Assembly: GCA_021413595.1 (NCBI GenBank)
Contig: JAIOQD010000431.1
Location: forward strand, 1 to 6,275
Length of the DNA: 6,275 nucleotides
Origin: Bacteroidota bacterium
GTDB taxonomy: Bacteria; Bacteroidota; Bacteroidia; 2-12-FULL-35-15
Direction of reading: 5' to 3'
A program made the translations under genes and the position numbers. The notes under the pieces were generated by a model. That model ran no database searches. It had not been told where the DNA came from and saw nothing but the letters and a program-made list of their open reading frames with translations. Positions 1-6,275 of the stretch are shown in pieces (position 1 is the stretch's first letter; every line of letters starts with the position of its first letter).

Positions 1-478
1 TTCTTGCTTTTAAAGGGTTTTCCACATCCAACCAAACTCCGGTTTCACCTTTGCTCCTACCCGACTCAATTCCATACTCTGCCAACGTTCGGATCACTAT
101 TTCTTCCAAAAAACGAAGGTATTTATGTATGTCCGTAAAAAAATTATCGAGATCTAAAATCGGATAAGCAACAATTTGTCCGGGACCATGATAGGTAATG
201 TCTCCACCCCGATTTATTTTATAATAGGAAGCATTTTTCTGAATTAATTGCTGTTCATTAATCAGCAAATGTTCCTTATTCCCGCTATTACCAAGAGTAT
301 ATACATGAGGATGTTCACAAAAAAGCAAATAACTTGGAGTGGCTACGGGTTGAATGTCGGAAGAAATCTTACGATTACTGATTTTGATTTGAACTACCTC
401 ATCGAATAGTTTTTCTTGATAGTTCCATGCTTGTTTGAAGTCTATCAGCCCTAAATCAATAAATTTCACTTGTTGCAT
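1..478 (-). CDS. lipB: Octanoyltransferase LipB, 3' end cut by window edge
   Basis: LipB moves the octanoyl group from octanoyl-acyl carrier protein to the lipoyl domains of 2-oxoacid dehydrogenases and the glycine cleavage H protein, the first step of de novo lipoate attachment in the cytoplasm. I translated 159 codons on the minus strand. The family signature RGGDITYHGPGQ is at residues 90-101, preceded by CEHPHVYTLG (54-63) and followed by GETGVWLDV (144-152). The catalytic Lys in the following RK(I/V)xxxG segment and the catalytic Cys further on lie beyond base 1; the next codon begins with A, which fits Lys. The ATG at 478 is the only usable start: the frame upstream meets TAA with no other ATG, and no Shine-Dalgarno sequence is visible. 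The upstream PGI/PMI gene is on the same strand, 126 bp away, so cotranscription is possible. The gene looks intact as far as it can be read. Confidence 0.95.
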   Translation of the reverse strand, partial: MQQVKFIDLGLIDFKQAWNYQEKLFDEVVQIKISNRKISSDIQPVATPSYLLFCEHPHVYTLGNSGNKEHLLINEQQLIQKNASYYKINRGGDITYHGPGQIVAYPILDLDNFFTDIHKYLRFLEEIVIRTLAEYGIESGRSKGETGVWLDVENPLKAR

Positions 479-482
479 TTGG

Positions 483-530
483 TATGGGTAGAATGCTGAT
501 GACGCTGATAATTATGATCAAATAAGATTT
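483..530. repeat. Degenerate 9-nt-periodic repeat in the lipB leader
   Basis: On the plus strand GCTGAT occurs at 495-500 and 504-509, then TATGAT at 513-518 and TAAGAT at 523-528, giving steps of 9, 9 and 10 nt. On the minus strand this reads as ATCAGC units ending in an ATTCTA-like tail just before lipB. From memory, many Bacteroidota genomes carry dispersed intergenic elements of this style (runs of ATCAGCGT or ATCCGCGT ending in TTCTA), so this is probably one degenerate copy. I see no coding role. Function unknown. Confidence 0.45.
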
Positions 531-568
531 ATAAATACTTCCTGGTTAGTTTTTATCAGTGTAAACAT
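518..568 (-). CDS. Possible 16-residue ORF with strong SD sequence
   Basis: Between PGI/PMI and lipB the minus strand reads AAGGAG (575-580), a 6-nt spacer, ATG at 568, then 15 more codons and TGA at 520-518. The peptide would be MFTLIKTNQEVFINLI. It resembles no family I recognise. The reason for listing it is the textbook Shine-Dalgarno sequence, which none of the other genes in this window has. It could be a leader peptide for lipB or chance; its last codons overlap the 9-nt repeat, which argues for chance. Confidence 0.2.
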   Translation of the reverse strand: MFTLIKTNQEVFINLI

Positions 569-604
569 AATTATCTCCTTCAAGTGCTCTGTTAACCTCA
601 ACTA

Positions 605-1588
605 TTATATCTTGGAAAGTGCTGATTTTAAATGATTGATAACGTTTACTTCCATTAGATCGGCACCACGCATTTCACCCAAAATAACAGAAACCCAATC
701 ACCTAAATGAATAAAATAAATTGCTTTTTCAATTTCAGAATTACCTTTTGAGTATATTTCAGTGATATGTGAAGCATATTTTTTTATTACTTCCTTGTTA
801 ATTTCAACCCTTGCAAGGTTGCGGGAATATTCATCTTTATCAATAAAAATCACCACAGAAAGTGCATCATTTTTTTCAGTCCAGCCCACTAATTCATTGT
901 GATTCATTTCTGGAATGATGTGATGCCAGCATAAAACTTTTGAATTTTCATTCAATTGCTGGCGAAAACGAATTGCAATACCTTCGAAATAAGTTGTGGT
1001 ATAAATAACGGGGATTTTACCAATTAATTTTTCAGCAATACTTGTTGCTTCGGCAATAATATTATTTTCTTCTGCTTCAATTAATTTTATAGCTGCCTCG
1101 AGTTCAATCTTATACTTATTATTTATGATCCCGAAAAAACCTAAAATAAAAAACAATTGAGTTAATGAATAACCAAGACATGAGCGAGGAGGCATGCCTC
1201 CAGGAACAATAATATGATCATAATTATTTGCTCGTGAAATATCCAATACTTTTCCACCGGAAGTAACACTAACGATCTTTGCATTTTTTGCAATGGCCAA
1301 TTTCAGGCAATTAAACGTTTCTTCAGTATTTCCTGAGTAAGAAGAAATAATTATTAACGTATTTTCATTAACATAAGAAGGGATAAAATAGCCTTTGGTA
1401 ACATTAACCGGAACGCTTGCATTGCCAACAACAAGTTCACTTACAACACTTCCCCCAATACCTGAACCACCTAGTCCACATATTAAAACATTGGAAATTT
1501 TATTTTTCGATTCCGTCAATTTTGCATTTTTACCTATAACAATTGCTTCGGATAATTGCTTCGAAAAGTTTGCTACTAATGATTTCAT
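605..1588 (-). CDS. Bifunctional phosphoglucose/phosphomannose isomerase (SIS domain)
   Basis: This 327-residue cytoplasmic enzyme should interconvert glucose-6-P or mannose-6-P with fructose-6-P, linking glycolysis to nucleotide-sugar supply. It has two SIS (sugar isomerase) halves. The first carries ICGLGGSGIGG (36-46), the phosphate-binding ISSYSGNTEET (81-91) and a PGGMPPRSCLGYSL stretch (129-142), typical of the archaeal-type PGI/PMI family. The second carries NENSK (213-217), EMNHNELVGW (227-236) and the C-terminal VINHLKSAL (316-324). E214 and H230 have the same 16-residue spacing as catalytic Glu203 and His219 of the Pyrobaculum aerophilum enzyme, and K321 is the likely counterpart of its C-terminal catalytic Lys. 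Length is close to the characterised archaeal protein (about 300 residues). The ATG at 1588 follows A-rich DNA with no SD. It is divergent from lysS and upstream of lipB. Sugar specificity cannot be told from sequence alone. Confidence 0.93.
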   Translation of the reverse strand: MKSLVANFSKQLSEAIVIGKNAKLTESKNKISNVLICGLGGSGIGGSVVSELVVGNASVPVNVTKGYFIPSYVNENTLIIISSYSGNTEETFNCLKLAIAKNAKIVSVTSGGKVLDISRANNYDHIIVPGGMPPRSCLGYSLTQLFFILGFFGIINNKYKIELEAAIKLIEAEENNIIAEATSIAEKLIGKIPVIYTTTYFEGIAIRFRQQLNENSKVLCWHHIIPEMNHNELVGWTEKNDALSVVIFIDKDEYSRNLARVEINKEVIKKYASHITEIYSKGNSEIEKAIYFIHLGDWVSVILGEMRGADLMEVNVINHLKSALSKI

Positions 1589-1617
1589 TATTTTTGTTTT
1601 TATAAAAAATTATTCGG

Positions 1618-1651
1618 TAAAAATAGTGTTTTTGAATCAATAGCCACTCAA
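1618..1651 (-). promoter_or_regulatory. Weak candidate promoter for the PGI/PMI gene
   Basis: On the minus strand TATTTTTA (1618-1625) matches the Bacteroidota -7 element TAnnTTTG at all fixed positions but the last, and a TTG (1649-1651) lies 23 nt upstream as a possible -33 element. It sits about 30 bp before the start codon. AT-rich DNA gives such matches easily, so this is tentative. Confidence 0.25.
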
Positions 1652-1686
1652 TAAGGCAGTTTTAATTATACGATGACCAAAAACAA

Positions 1687-1696
1687 GGTTTAAACC
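1687..1696. repeat. Perfect 10-bp palindrome GGTTTAAACC
   Basis: A perfect self-complementary decamer near the middle of the divergent PGI/PMI-lysS intergenic region, about 100 bp from either start. It is short, but the G/C-capped ends are notable in this AT-rich stretch. It could be a site for a dimeric regulator serving either promoter, or chance. Confidence 0.3.
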
Positions 1697-1750
1697 CTAT
1701 TTTAAGGCGCTACTACTACCTTTTTTTTATAAATTTACACACTCTAAATA

Positions 1751-1766
1751 ATGATTGCGTAATCAT
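1751..1766. promoter_or_regulatory. Palindrome ATGATT-N4-AATCAT, possible lysS operator
   Basis: Two perfect 6-bp arms flank GCGT, so 14 of 16 positions are symmetric. It ends 16 bp before the perfect -7 element of lysS, which places it roughly where the -33 contacts of the housekeeping sigma factor fall; the only nearby TTG (1755-1757) lies inside it. A protein bound here would be positioned to block or replace -33 recognition. Stem-loop formation in RNA is unlikely to matter because it lies upstream of the predicted transcription start. Regulator unknown. Confidence 0.35.
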
Positions 1767-1782
1767 AAATTCTTTATTAACC

Positions 1783-1790
1783 TATATTTG
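1783..1790 (+). promoter_or_regulatory. Bacteroidota-type -7 promoter element of lysS
   Basis: TATATTTG is an exact match to TAnnTTTG, the -7 element recognised by the Bacteroidota primary sigma factor. It begins 30 bp before the lysS ATG, predicting a transcription start near 1796-1798 and a leader of only about 15-17 nt. The -33 element is poor: the nearest TTG (1755-1757) leaves 25 bp, longer than the usual spacing of about 19-23. The leader is A-rich without a Shine-Dalgarno sequence, normal for the phylum. Confidence 0.7.
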
Positions 1791-1812
1791 CAAAAAAAAT
1801 AACCAAAACAAG

Positions 1813-3522
1813 ATGAGTATCGAATTAAACGAACAGGAAATATTAAGACGTAACAAACTGGAAGAAATTACCAAAAGTGGTATTGATGCTTATCCGGCAG
1901 AATTGTTTGATGTAAATGCAACGGCAAAAAACATATTAGAAAATTTTAGTCCCGAAAAGGCTGAAGAATATAAAAATATCTGTATTGCAGGTCGAATCAT
2001 GAGCGTTCGTGATATGGGTAAAGCTTGTTTTGTGAGTTTACAGGATTCAACAGGCCGTATTCAGCTATATATTCGCAGAGATGATATTTGTCCGGGAGAA
2101 GATAAATCCGCATTTGATCTGTTGTTTAAAAAACACACCGACATTGGAGATATTGTTGGTATAACAGGTTATGTGTTTTTAACGAAGGTTGGTGAAATAT
2201 CAATTCACACTCTTTCATTTAAAATGTTAAGTAAATCATTACGTCCATTGCCCATTGTAAAGATTGACGAACAAGGTGTTGCACATGATGAAGTAACTGA
2301 TCCTGAATTTCGTTATCGTCAGCGTTATGTTGATCTGATCATAAATCCAACCGTAAAAGACACATTTGTAAAGCGCACAAAGATGGTAAATACCATTCGC
2401 GATTTTTATAATTCCAAAGGCTATTTAGAAGTTGATACTCCTGTATTACAAGCTATTCCGGGAGGCGCCACCGCCAGACCGTTTACAACACATCACAACA
2501 CCTTAGATATGCCAATGTATTTGCGTATCGCTAATGAGTTGTATCTGAAACGTCTTATTGTTGGTGGTTTTGATGGTGTTTATGAATTCTCCCGCAACTT
2601 CCGGAATGAAGGGATGGATCGCACCCATAATCCCGAATTTACAGTAATGGAGCTATATGTAGCATATAAAGATTACAATTGGATGATGGATATTACCGAG
2701 GAGCTGATTGAGAAAATTGCGTTGGATTTAAATGGAACAACTCAGGTTCCGGCAGGAGATAGGATCATTGATTTCAAACGTCCCTTCAAGCGTGTAACTA
2801 TGTTCGAATCAATATTAGAATTTACCGGTATTGATATTAGTGAAATGGATGAGAGCCAATTACGTGAAGTATGTAAAGAATTAAAAATTGAACTTACACC
2901 AAGCATGGGCAAAGGGAAATTGATCGATGAGATCTTCGGAGCAAAATGTGAAGGTTGTTATATTCAACCTACATTTATCACTGATTACCCCATTGAAATG
3001 AGTCCACTTACAAAAAAACATCGCAGCAAACTTGGATTGGTGGAGCGTTTTGAGTTAATGGTGAATGGTAAAGAGCTTGCAAATGCCTATTCCGAATTAA
3101 ATGACCCTATTGACCAACGTGTACGTTTTGTAGATCATATAAAATTGATGGAGCGTGGTGATGATGAAGCAATGTTCATTGATCAGGATTTTTTACGTGC
3201 ATTGGAATATGGTATGCCGCCAACAGCAGGTATTGGTATTGGCATTGACCGTTTGGCGATGATCATGACCAATTCTCATTCGATTCAAGATGTATTGTTT
3301 TTCCCGCAGATGCGACCGGAAATAATAAAAAAAGCAGTTGTGGAATTAAAGGAGGAGGAAATTAAAATATTGGATGAAGTAAAAAAACAAAATCCTGCCA
3401 CCTTGATTACCATTAGTGAAGGTTTGGGTATCTCAAAAAACCAATTACAAAAATTACTTAATTCATTAGAAGAAAGAAATTTGGTTAAGAGAGAAGGCCC
3501 CATTTATCAGGTAAATAATTAA
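1813..3522 (+). CDS. lysS: Lysyl-tRNA synthetase, class II, with C-terminal extension
   Basis: This cytoplasmic enzyme attaches lysine to tRNA-Lys using ATP. The N-terminal OB-fold anticodon-binding domain spans about residues 55-140. The class II catalytic core follows: motif 1 around 195-220 (GYLEVDTPVLQ, then GGATARPF), motif 2 RNFRNEGMDRTHNPEF (261-276, key Arg264), and motif 3 GIGIGIDRLAM (473-483, Arg480). The NGKELANAYSELNDP segment (418-432), lining the lysine/ATP pocket, is intact. The usual bacterial enzyme ends near residue 500, just after FFPQMRPE (496-503). This one has about 65 more residues: a charged helix (508-526), then a stretch with the pattern of a small helix-turn-helix (TLITISEGLGISKNQLQKLL, 530-549) and a possible wing. 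From memory, lysyl-tRNA synthetases longer than 570 residues occur in other Bacteroidota, so the tail is probably lineage-typical. The ATG at 1813 fits the family N-terminus (LNEQEILRRNKLEEI). Confidence 0.98.
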   Translation: MSIELNEQEILRRNKLEEITKSGIDAYPAELFDVNATAKNILENFSPEKAEEYKNICIAGRIMSVRDMGKACFVSLQDSTGRIQLYIRRDDICPGEDKSAFDLLFKKHTDIGDIVGITGYVFLTKVGEISIHTLSFKMLSKSLRPLPIVKIDEQGVAHDEVTDPEFRYRQRYVDLIINPTVKDTFVKRTKMVNTIRDFYNSKGYLEVDTPVLQAIPGGATARPFTTHHNTLDMPMYLRIANELYLKRLIVGGFDGVYEFSRNFRNEGMDRTHNPEFTVMELYVAYKDYNWMMDITEELIEKIALDLNGTTQVPAGDRIIDFKRPFKRVTMFESILEFTGIDISEMDESQLREVCKELKIELTPSMGKGKLIDEIFGAKCEGCYIQPTFITDYPIEMSPLTKKHRSKLGLVERFELMVNGKELANAYSELNDPIDQRVRFVDHIKLMERGDDEAMFIDQDFLRALEYGMPPTAGIGIGIDRLAMIMTNSHSIQDVLFFPQMRPEIIKKAVVELKEEEIKILDEVKKQNPATLITISEGLGISKNQLQKLLNSLEERNLVKREGPIYQVNN

Positions 3523-3570
3523 TTTGTTATTAATCCGATTATTAGGCATAAATAAATTAGTATAATCTTG

Positions 3571-6275
3571 ATGAAACAGTATAATCAGCTTGTTAAGTTT
3601 ATTGGCAATAATTATAGCAGTTTCATCTTTATCTCTATTTTTTATTCCCTTTGTTTACTTTTAAAATATGCTTCCACTTTTAACCCGGAGCTTCAGTCTT
3701 TTACCGGAAGAATGATCGGGGAAGCAACTTTACAAGGTTATGATATCAATAAAAGAATAAAAGCGTTTTATCAGGCCGGAGCTTTATTTTTATTTGCTAC
3801 TATATTTACTTCAATTATTTTCTGGCGAGCTTCTTCGTATTTTAAAGAACTGTTCAAAGCTCTTGAAATACAGATTATCAATTACACTTCACTTGCGGGG
3901 ATCATTCTCTGTTTTTATAGTCTTTGGGGCTCCCCTATCAAAACTTCCCTCGAACTTATTTTTTGCATACAAATAGTAGCAATCACTATTTATGTTTTAA
4001 AAAAAATATTTTTAAAAAATATAAACATCACGCAAAACATTACCGCTTCTTTCTATGCAATCGCCTTTGTATTGGGGTTTTCTATTTTTTTTATCTGGAA
4101 TGAAACAGTTGTACTCTTTGATTTTTTACCGAAAGTTAATTTGTTATATATTCTTTCTACCACTGTTATTGTGGCTTTCATTTCAGTTTCACAATTAATT
4201 AAACATAAAAACGGTATTGAATCAAAAAATGAAATTAACAAGCTTGCATATTTATTTTTGCCATTGGCACTAATTCCGCTCTTATCCGTTTTAAAAGATG
4301 AAACGTATTTAATTTTAAACGGGCATCACGTTTATTATTTTAGTCCACGTAAGTTATACTTAATTGGTATGCTTTGTATAGCGACTTCCATTGCCTGGAG
4401 ATATCGAATAACTATAAAAAAACCACTATTAGCATTAGAGAAAAACACAGACGAACTTGTTGCTAAACGTTATTTCCCTTTATTAATCTTAGGAGTCTTT
4501 GCTTTTGCATTTTATAGTCCTTTTATACAAGCCTCTACCGAAATGTTTGAGGCTGGTAACCAGTATTTACCACTAATGGAATTTCAAAAATTTGGTGTGA
4601 TCCCGATTATTGAAAAATTTAATTCACATCAACTGTTTGAGCTCTTTTGGGGGGGGCTTTATGTTTTATTTAATGGTTTGCATGGTCGTGAATTGCCCTT
4701 ATATGATTTTATGGACCTGGTCATATTATCAGCACTTGAATACTACTTTATATATAAGATATCGCGTAATGCGTACGTTTCTTTATTTATTGTTTTGTTT
4801 TTTCCATTGTTTGATTCTTTTATACACTCGAATCGTTCTATTGCATTTTTAGCAATATTTATATTGTATACTATTGTCAATCAAAAAGCTTCAATCAAAA
4901 ACTATCTATTACTTATTAGTTGTGCCACTTTTTTGATCTTGTGGCGATTGGAGATCGGTTATCCTTCAGCAATAGCAATAGCAGGAACATTGTTTATTTA
5001 TTGGATGAATGAAAAACGCTTTGTTTTTGATCGGAAAATATTGCTAAAAAGCCTTCTGTTTTTTTCTATTTCATGTCTTTTATTATTGGGAGCAGTTGCA
5101 TGGTGGAGAAATATTAATGTATTTGATAAACTGTTAAACGGATTTAATTATTTAGCATCAGCTCAATCATATGGATACATTGACCTGGGCGAAGAAACGA
5201 CTACCGTGTTTAAAATGCAATATTTTATTTTTCCAATGATACTCATCCTTGGATTTTGCGCCCTGTTAGTTTTCTTTAAGCGTTATACAATTTCAAGATC
5301 CCAACGTTTTATTTATACCTCCTTAATTTTCTTAATACTCTATTATTTTGTTAATTTTCAGCGCGGTATTGTTGCACACACCCTAGCTGGAGGGCATGAT
5401 AATTGGCTCTCTCCATTTTTATTTCTGATTATAAGTGCGAGTGTTTATTTGTTTTCGTATAAAAAATCATCTATAACAAAATTTATCCTATTCATAGTTG
5501 TTTCTTCTTTTTTAATTATGAATTACAAGTTCCCGGCAGTAAATACTCCACAAAATATATATTCTCAAAGCATCGAAAAAGCAAATAACTTTCCAAGCAT
5601 TGTCCCGCGAGAAAACATAATAAGATGTATTAATGATATGGATTATGAAAATCGAAAATTCAGCAACTTCAAAAAGCTGATCAATGAAGAGTTGACGGAA
5701 GAACAAACCTTTATTGACTTTACAAATACTCCGATGCTGTATTATTTTACAGGAAAAATTTCACCTTCCTACTTCAGCCAAAACCCTTTAACAATCCATA
5801 ATGATTATCTTCAAAAGGATTTTATTTCTGATTTAAAAAATTATGATGCTCCATTCCTTTTATTCTCCAACTTTCCGGAAACATGGTGGGATAATGCAAT
5901 TGGCGTGCCGAATACAACCAGGCACTACCGGATGGCAGAATACTTTTATAATTATTACCAACCCTTTACTATAGTGGACAGTTTGTGCATTTGGAAACGA
6001 AACGACTTCAAAATCAAAAACAATCAATGCTTGATTTACAATTATACCGAACAACTGTCAGACTCTTCAAAAAGCAAACCTTTTATAAAAGGTATTATCA
6101 AAAATTCAAAAAATAAAAACTATTTATTTAAAATAAATTACAATACATTTAAAAACAAAACAAGTCAAACAGCTTTATTTACAATTGTATTCAATAGTGG
6201 AACACAAAATATAAAACCAAATTTTACAGATGAAATTAATCATATAGGCTATTATATTTTCAAGACATCTGAAAG
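3571..6275 (+). CDS. Large polytopic membrane protein, probable GT-C-type glycosyltransferase, 3' end cut
   Basis: One uninterrupted frame of 901 codons runs from ATG 3571 to the window edge without a stop. Likely membrane helices are near residues 16-31, 68-85, 102-120, 125-143, 158-176, 190-210, 225-241, 262-279, 302-316, 381-397, 401-418, 423-437, 443-458, 464-479, 491-511, 551-569, 579-595, 612-629 and 635-651; the rest is soluble. The loop after helix 9 has acidic residues (TEMFEAGN, 323-330) and H353 before a WGGLYVLFNG helix, like the first outer loop of GT39/ArnT-type enzymes that use lipid-linked sugars. The part after the last helix has FIDFTNTPMLYYFTGK (714-729), PSYFSQN (732-738), and TTRHYRMAEYFYNYYQPF (782-799) followed by IWKR (807-810), a pattern I associate with the C-terminal domain of Bacteroidota membrane glycosyltransferases. 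Residues 811-901 look like a further beta-rich domain. Helices 1-8 are extra to a minimal GT-C core. It starts 48 bp after lysS. Family is inferred; donor and acceptor are unknown. Confidence 0.72.
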   Translation, partial: MKQYNQLVKFIGNNYSSFIFISIFYSLCLLLKYASTFNPELQSFTGRMIGEATLQGYDINKRIKAFYQAGALFLFATIFTSIIFWRASSYFKELFKALEIQIINYTSLAGIILCFYSLWGSPIKTSLELIFCIQIVAITIYVLKKIFLKNINITQNITASFYAIAFVLGFSIFFIWNETVVLFDFLPKVNLLYILSTTVIVAFISVSQLIKHKNGIESKNEINKLAYLFLPLALIPLLSVLKDETYLILNGHHVYYFSPRKLYLIGMLCIATSIAWRYRITIKKPLLALEKNTDELVAKRYFPLLILGVFAFAFYSPFIQASTEMFEAGNQYLPLMEFQKFGVIPIIEKFNSHQLFELFWGGLYVLFNGLHGRELPLYDFMDLVILSALEYYFIYKISRNAYVSLFIVLFFPLFDSFIHSNRSIAFLAIFILYTIVNQKASIKNYLLLISCATFLILWRLEIGYPSAIAIAGTLFIYWMNEKRFVFDRKILLKSLLFFSISCLLLLGAVAWWRNINVFDKLLNGFNYLASAQSYGYIDLGEETTTVFKMQYFIFPMILILGFCALLVFFKRYTISRSQRFIYTSLIFLILYYFVNFQRGIVAHTLAGGHDNWLSPFLFLIISASVYLFSYKKSSITKFILFIVVSSFLIMNYKFPAVNTPQNIYSQSIEKANNFPSIVPRENIIRCINDMDYENRKFSNFKKLINEELTEEQTFIDFTNTPMLYYFTGKISPSYFSQNPLTIHNDYLQKDFISDLKNYDAPFLLFSNFPETWWDNAIGVPNTTRHYRMAEYFYNYYQPFTIVDSLCIWKRNDFKIKNNQCLIYNYTEQLSDSSKSKPFIKGIIKNSKNKNYLFKINYNTFKNKTSQTALFTIVFNSGTQNIKPNFTDEINHIGYYIFKTSE
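4649..4656 (+). repeat. G8 homopolymer inside the membrane-protein gene
   Basis: Eight consecutive G bases encode part of Trp360-Gly361-Gly362. Loss of one G would shift reading to a frame ending at the TGA/TAA-class stop at 4850-4852, giving about 426 residues. Gain of one G would end translation at TAA 4671-4673, giving 367 residues. Either product loses roughly the second half of the helices and the whole soluble domain. Such tracts are prone to slipped-strand mispairing. Confidence 0.6.

Noticed and set aside
1395..1643. 82-codon plus-strand frame opposite the 5' part of the PGI/PMI gene
   Set aside because: Antisense shadow of a well-supported gene, with no recognisable protein features.
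1704..1728. AAGG/CCTT stem followed by a T8 run, terminator-like
   Set aside because: The stem has only 4 bp with an 11-nt loop, and no plus-strand gene lies upstream to be terminated.
3531..3541. TAATC-C-GATTA inverted repeat after lysS
   Set aside because: Five-base arms with a one-base centre are too short for a terminator hairpin and no T run follows.
3563..3570. TAATCTTG, one mismatch from the -7 promoter element, before the membrane-protein gene
   Set aside because: It abuts the ATG, so transcription would begin inside the coding region; more likely chance.
3999..4006. A8 run in the membrane-protein gene as a second slippage site
   Set aside because: A runs of this length are common by chance in DNA this AT-rich, and Lys/Ile-rich helix ends give them routinely.
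4610..4852. 80-codon plus-strand frame overlapping the membrane-protein gene
   Set aside because: It is the +1 frame of the long gene, with an unremarkable hydrophobic translation due to T-rich DNA. It matters only because it is the frame entered if the G8 tract loses one G.
5512..6054. Two 64-codon minus-strand frames (5512-5706 and 5860-6054)
   Set aside because: Both are antisense to the continuous membrane-protein frame and show no family motifs or start signals.

Overview
The window looks like chromosomal DNA of a Bacteroidota bacterium, probably from the Sphingobacteriia/Chitinophagia/Saprospiria side. Four things suggest this. Base composition is AT-rich. Translation starts are preceded by A-rich DNA instead of Shine-Dalgarno sequences. 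lysS has a perfect match to the Bacteroidota -7 promoter element (TAnnTTTG). The proteins are family members of the kind common in that phylum: a SIS-domain PGI/PMI, a lysyl-tRNA synthetase with a long C-terminal tail, and a large GT-C-like membrane protein.

Layout. Bases 1-478 (minus) hold the first 159 codons of lipB, octanoyltransferase; the catalytic Lys/Cys part lies outside the window. Bases 479-604 are a gap with a degenerate 9-nt-periodic repeat and a possible 16-codon ORF that has an unusually good Shine-Dalgarno sequence. Bases 605-1588 (minus) encode a bifunctional phosphoglucose/phosphomannose isomerase. Bases 1589-1812 are a divergent promoter region with two palindromes, one of them in the -33 region of the lysS promoter. 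Bases 1813-3522 (plus) encode lysyl-tRNA synthetase. From 3571 to the right edge (plus) a single open frame of at least 901 codons encodes a polytopic membrane protein with about 18-19 predicted membrane helices and a long soluble C-terminal part. It is most like a GT-C-fold (GT39/ArnT-like) glycosyltransferase and runs off the window without a stop.

How the genes fit together. The first three are housekeeping functions: lipoate attachment, hexose-phosphate interconversion and tRNA charging. PGI/PMI and lipB share a strand and could be cotranscribed. lysS and the membrane protein are 48 bp apart on the other strand and could also be cotranscribed. PGI/PMI makes hexose phosphates that feed nucleotide-sugar pools, and the membrane protein may use lipid-linked sugars, but a functional link between them is only suggested by proximity.

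The most interesting point is a run of eight G in the AT-rich membrane-protein gene (4649-4656). Gain or loss of one G would truncate the protein early, so it is a candidate ON/OFF (phase-variation) switch for a surface-glycan enzyme. I see no CRISPR, mobile element, tRNA or rRNA, and nothing that clearly amounts to a new multi-gene system.
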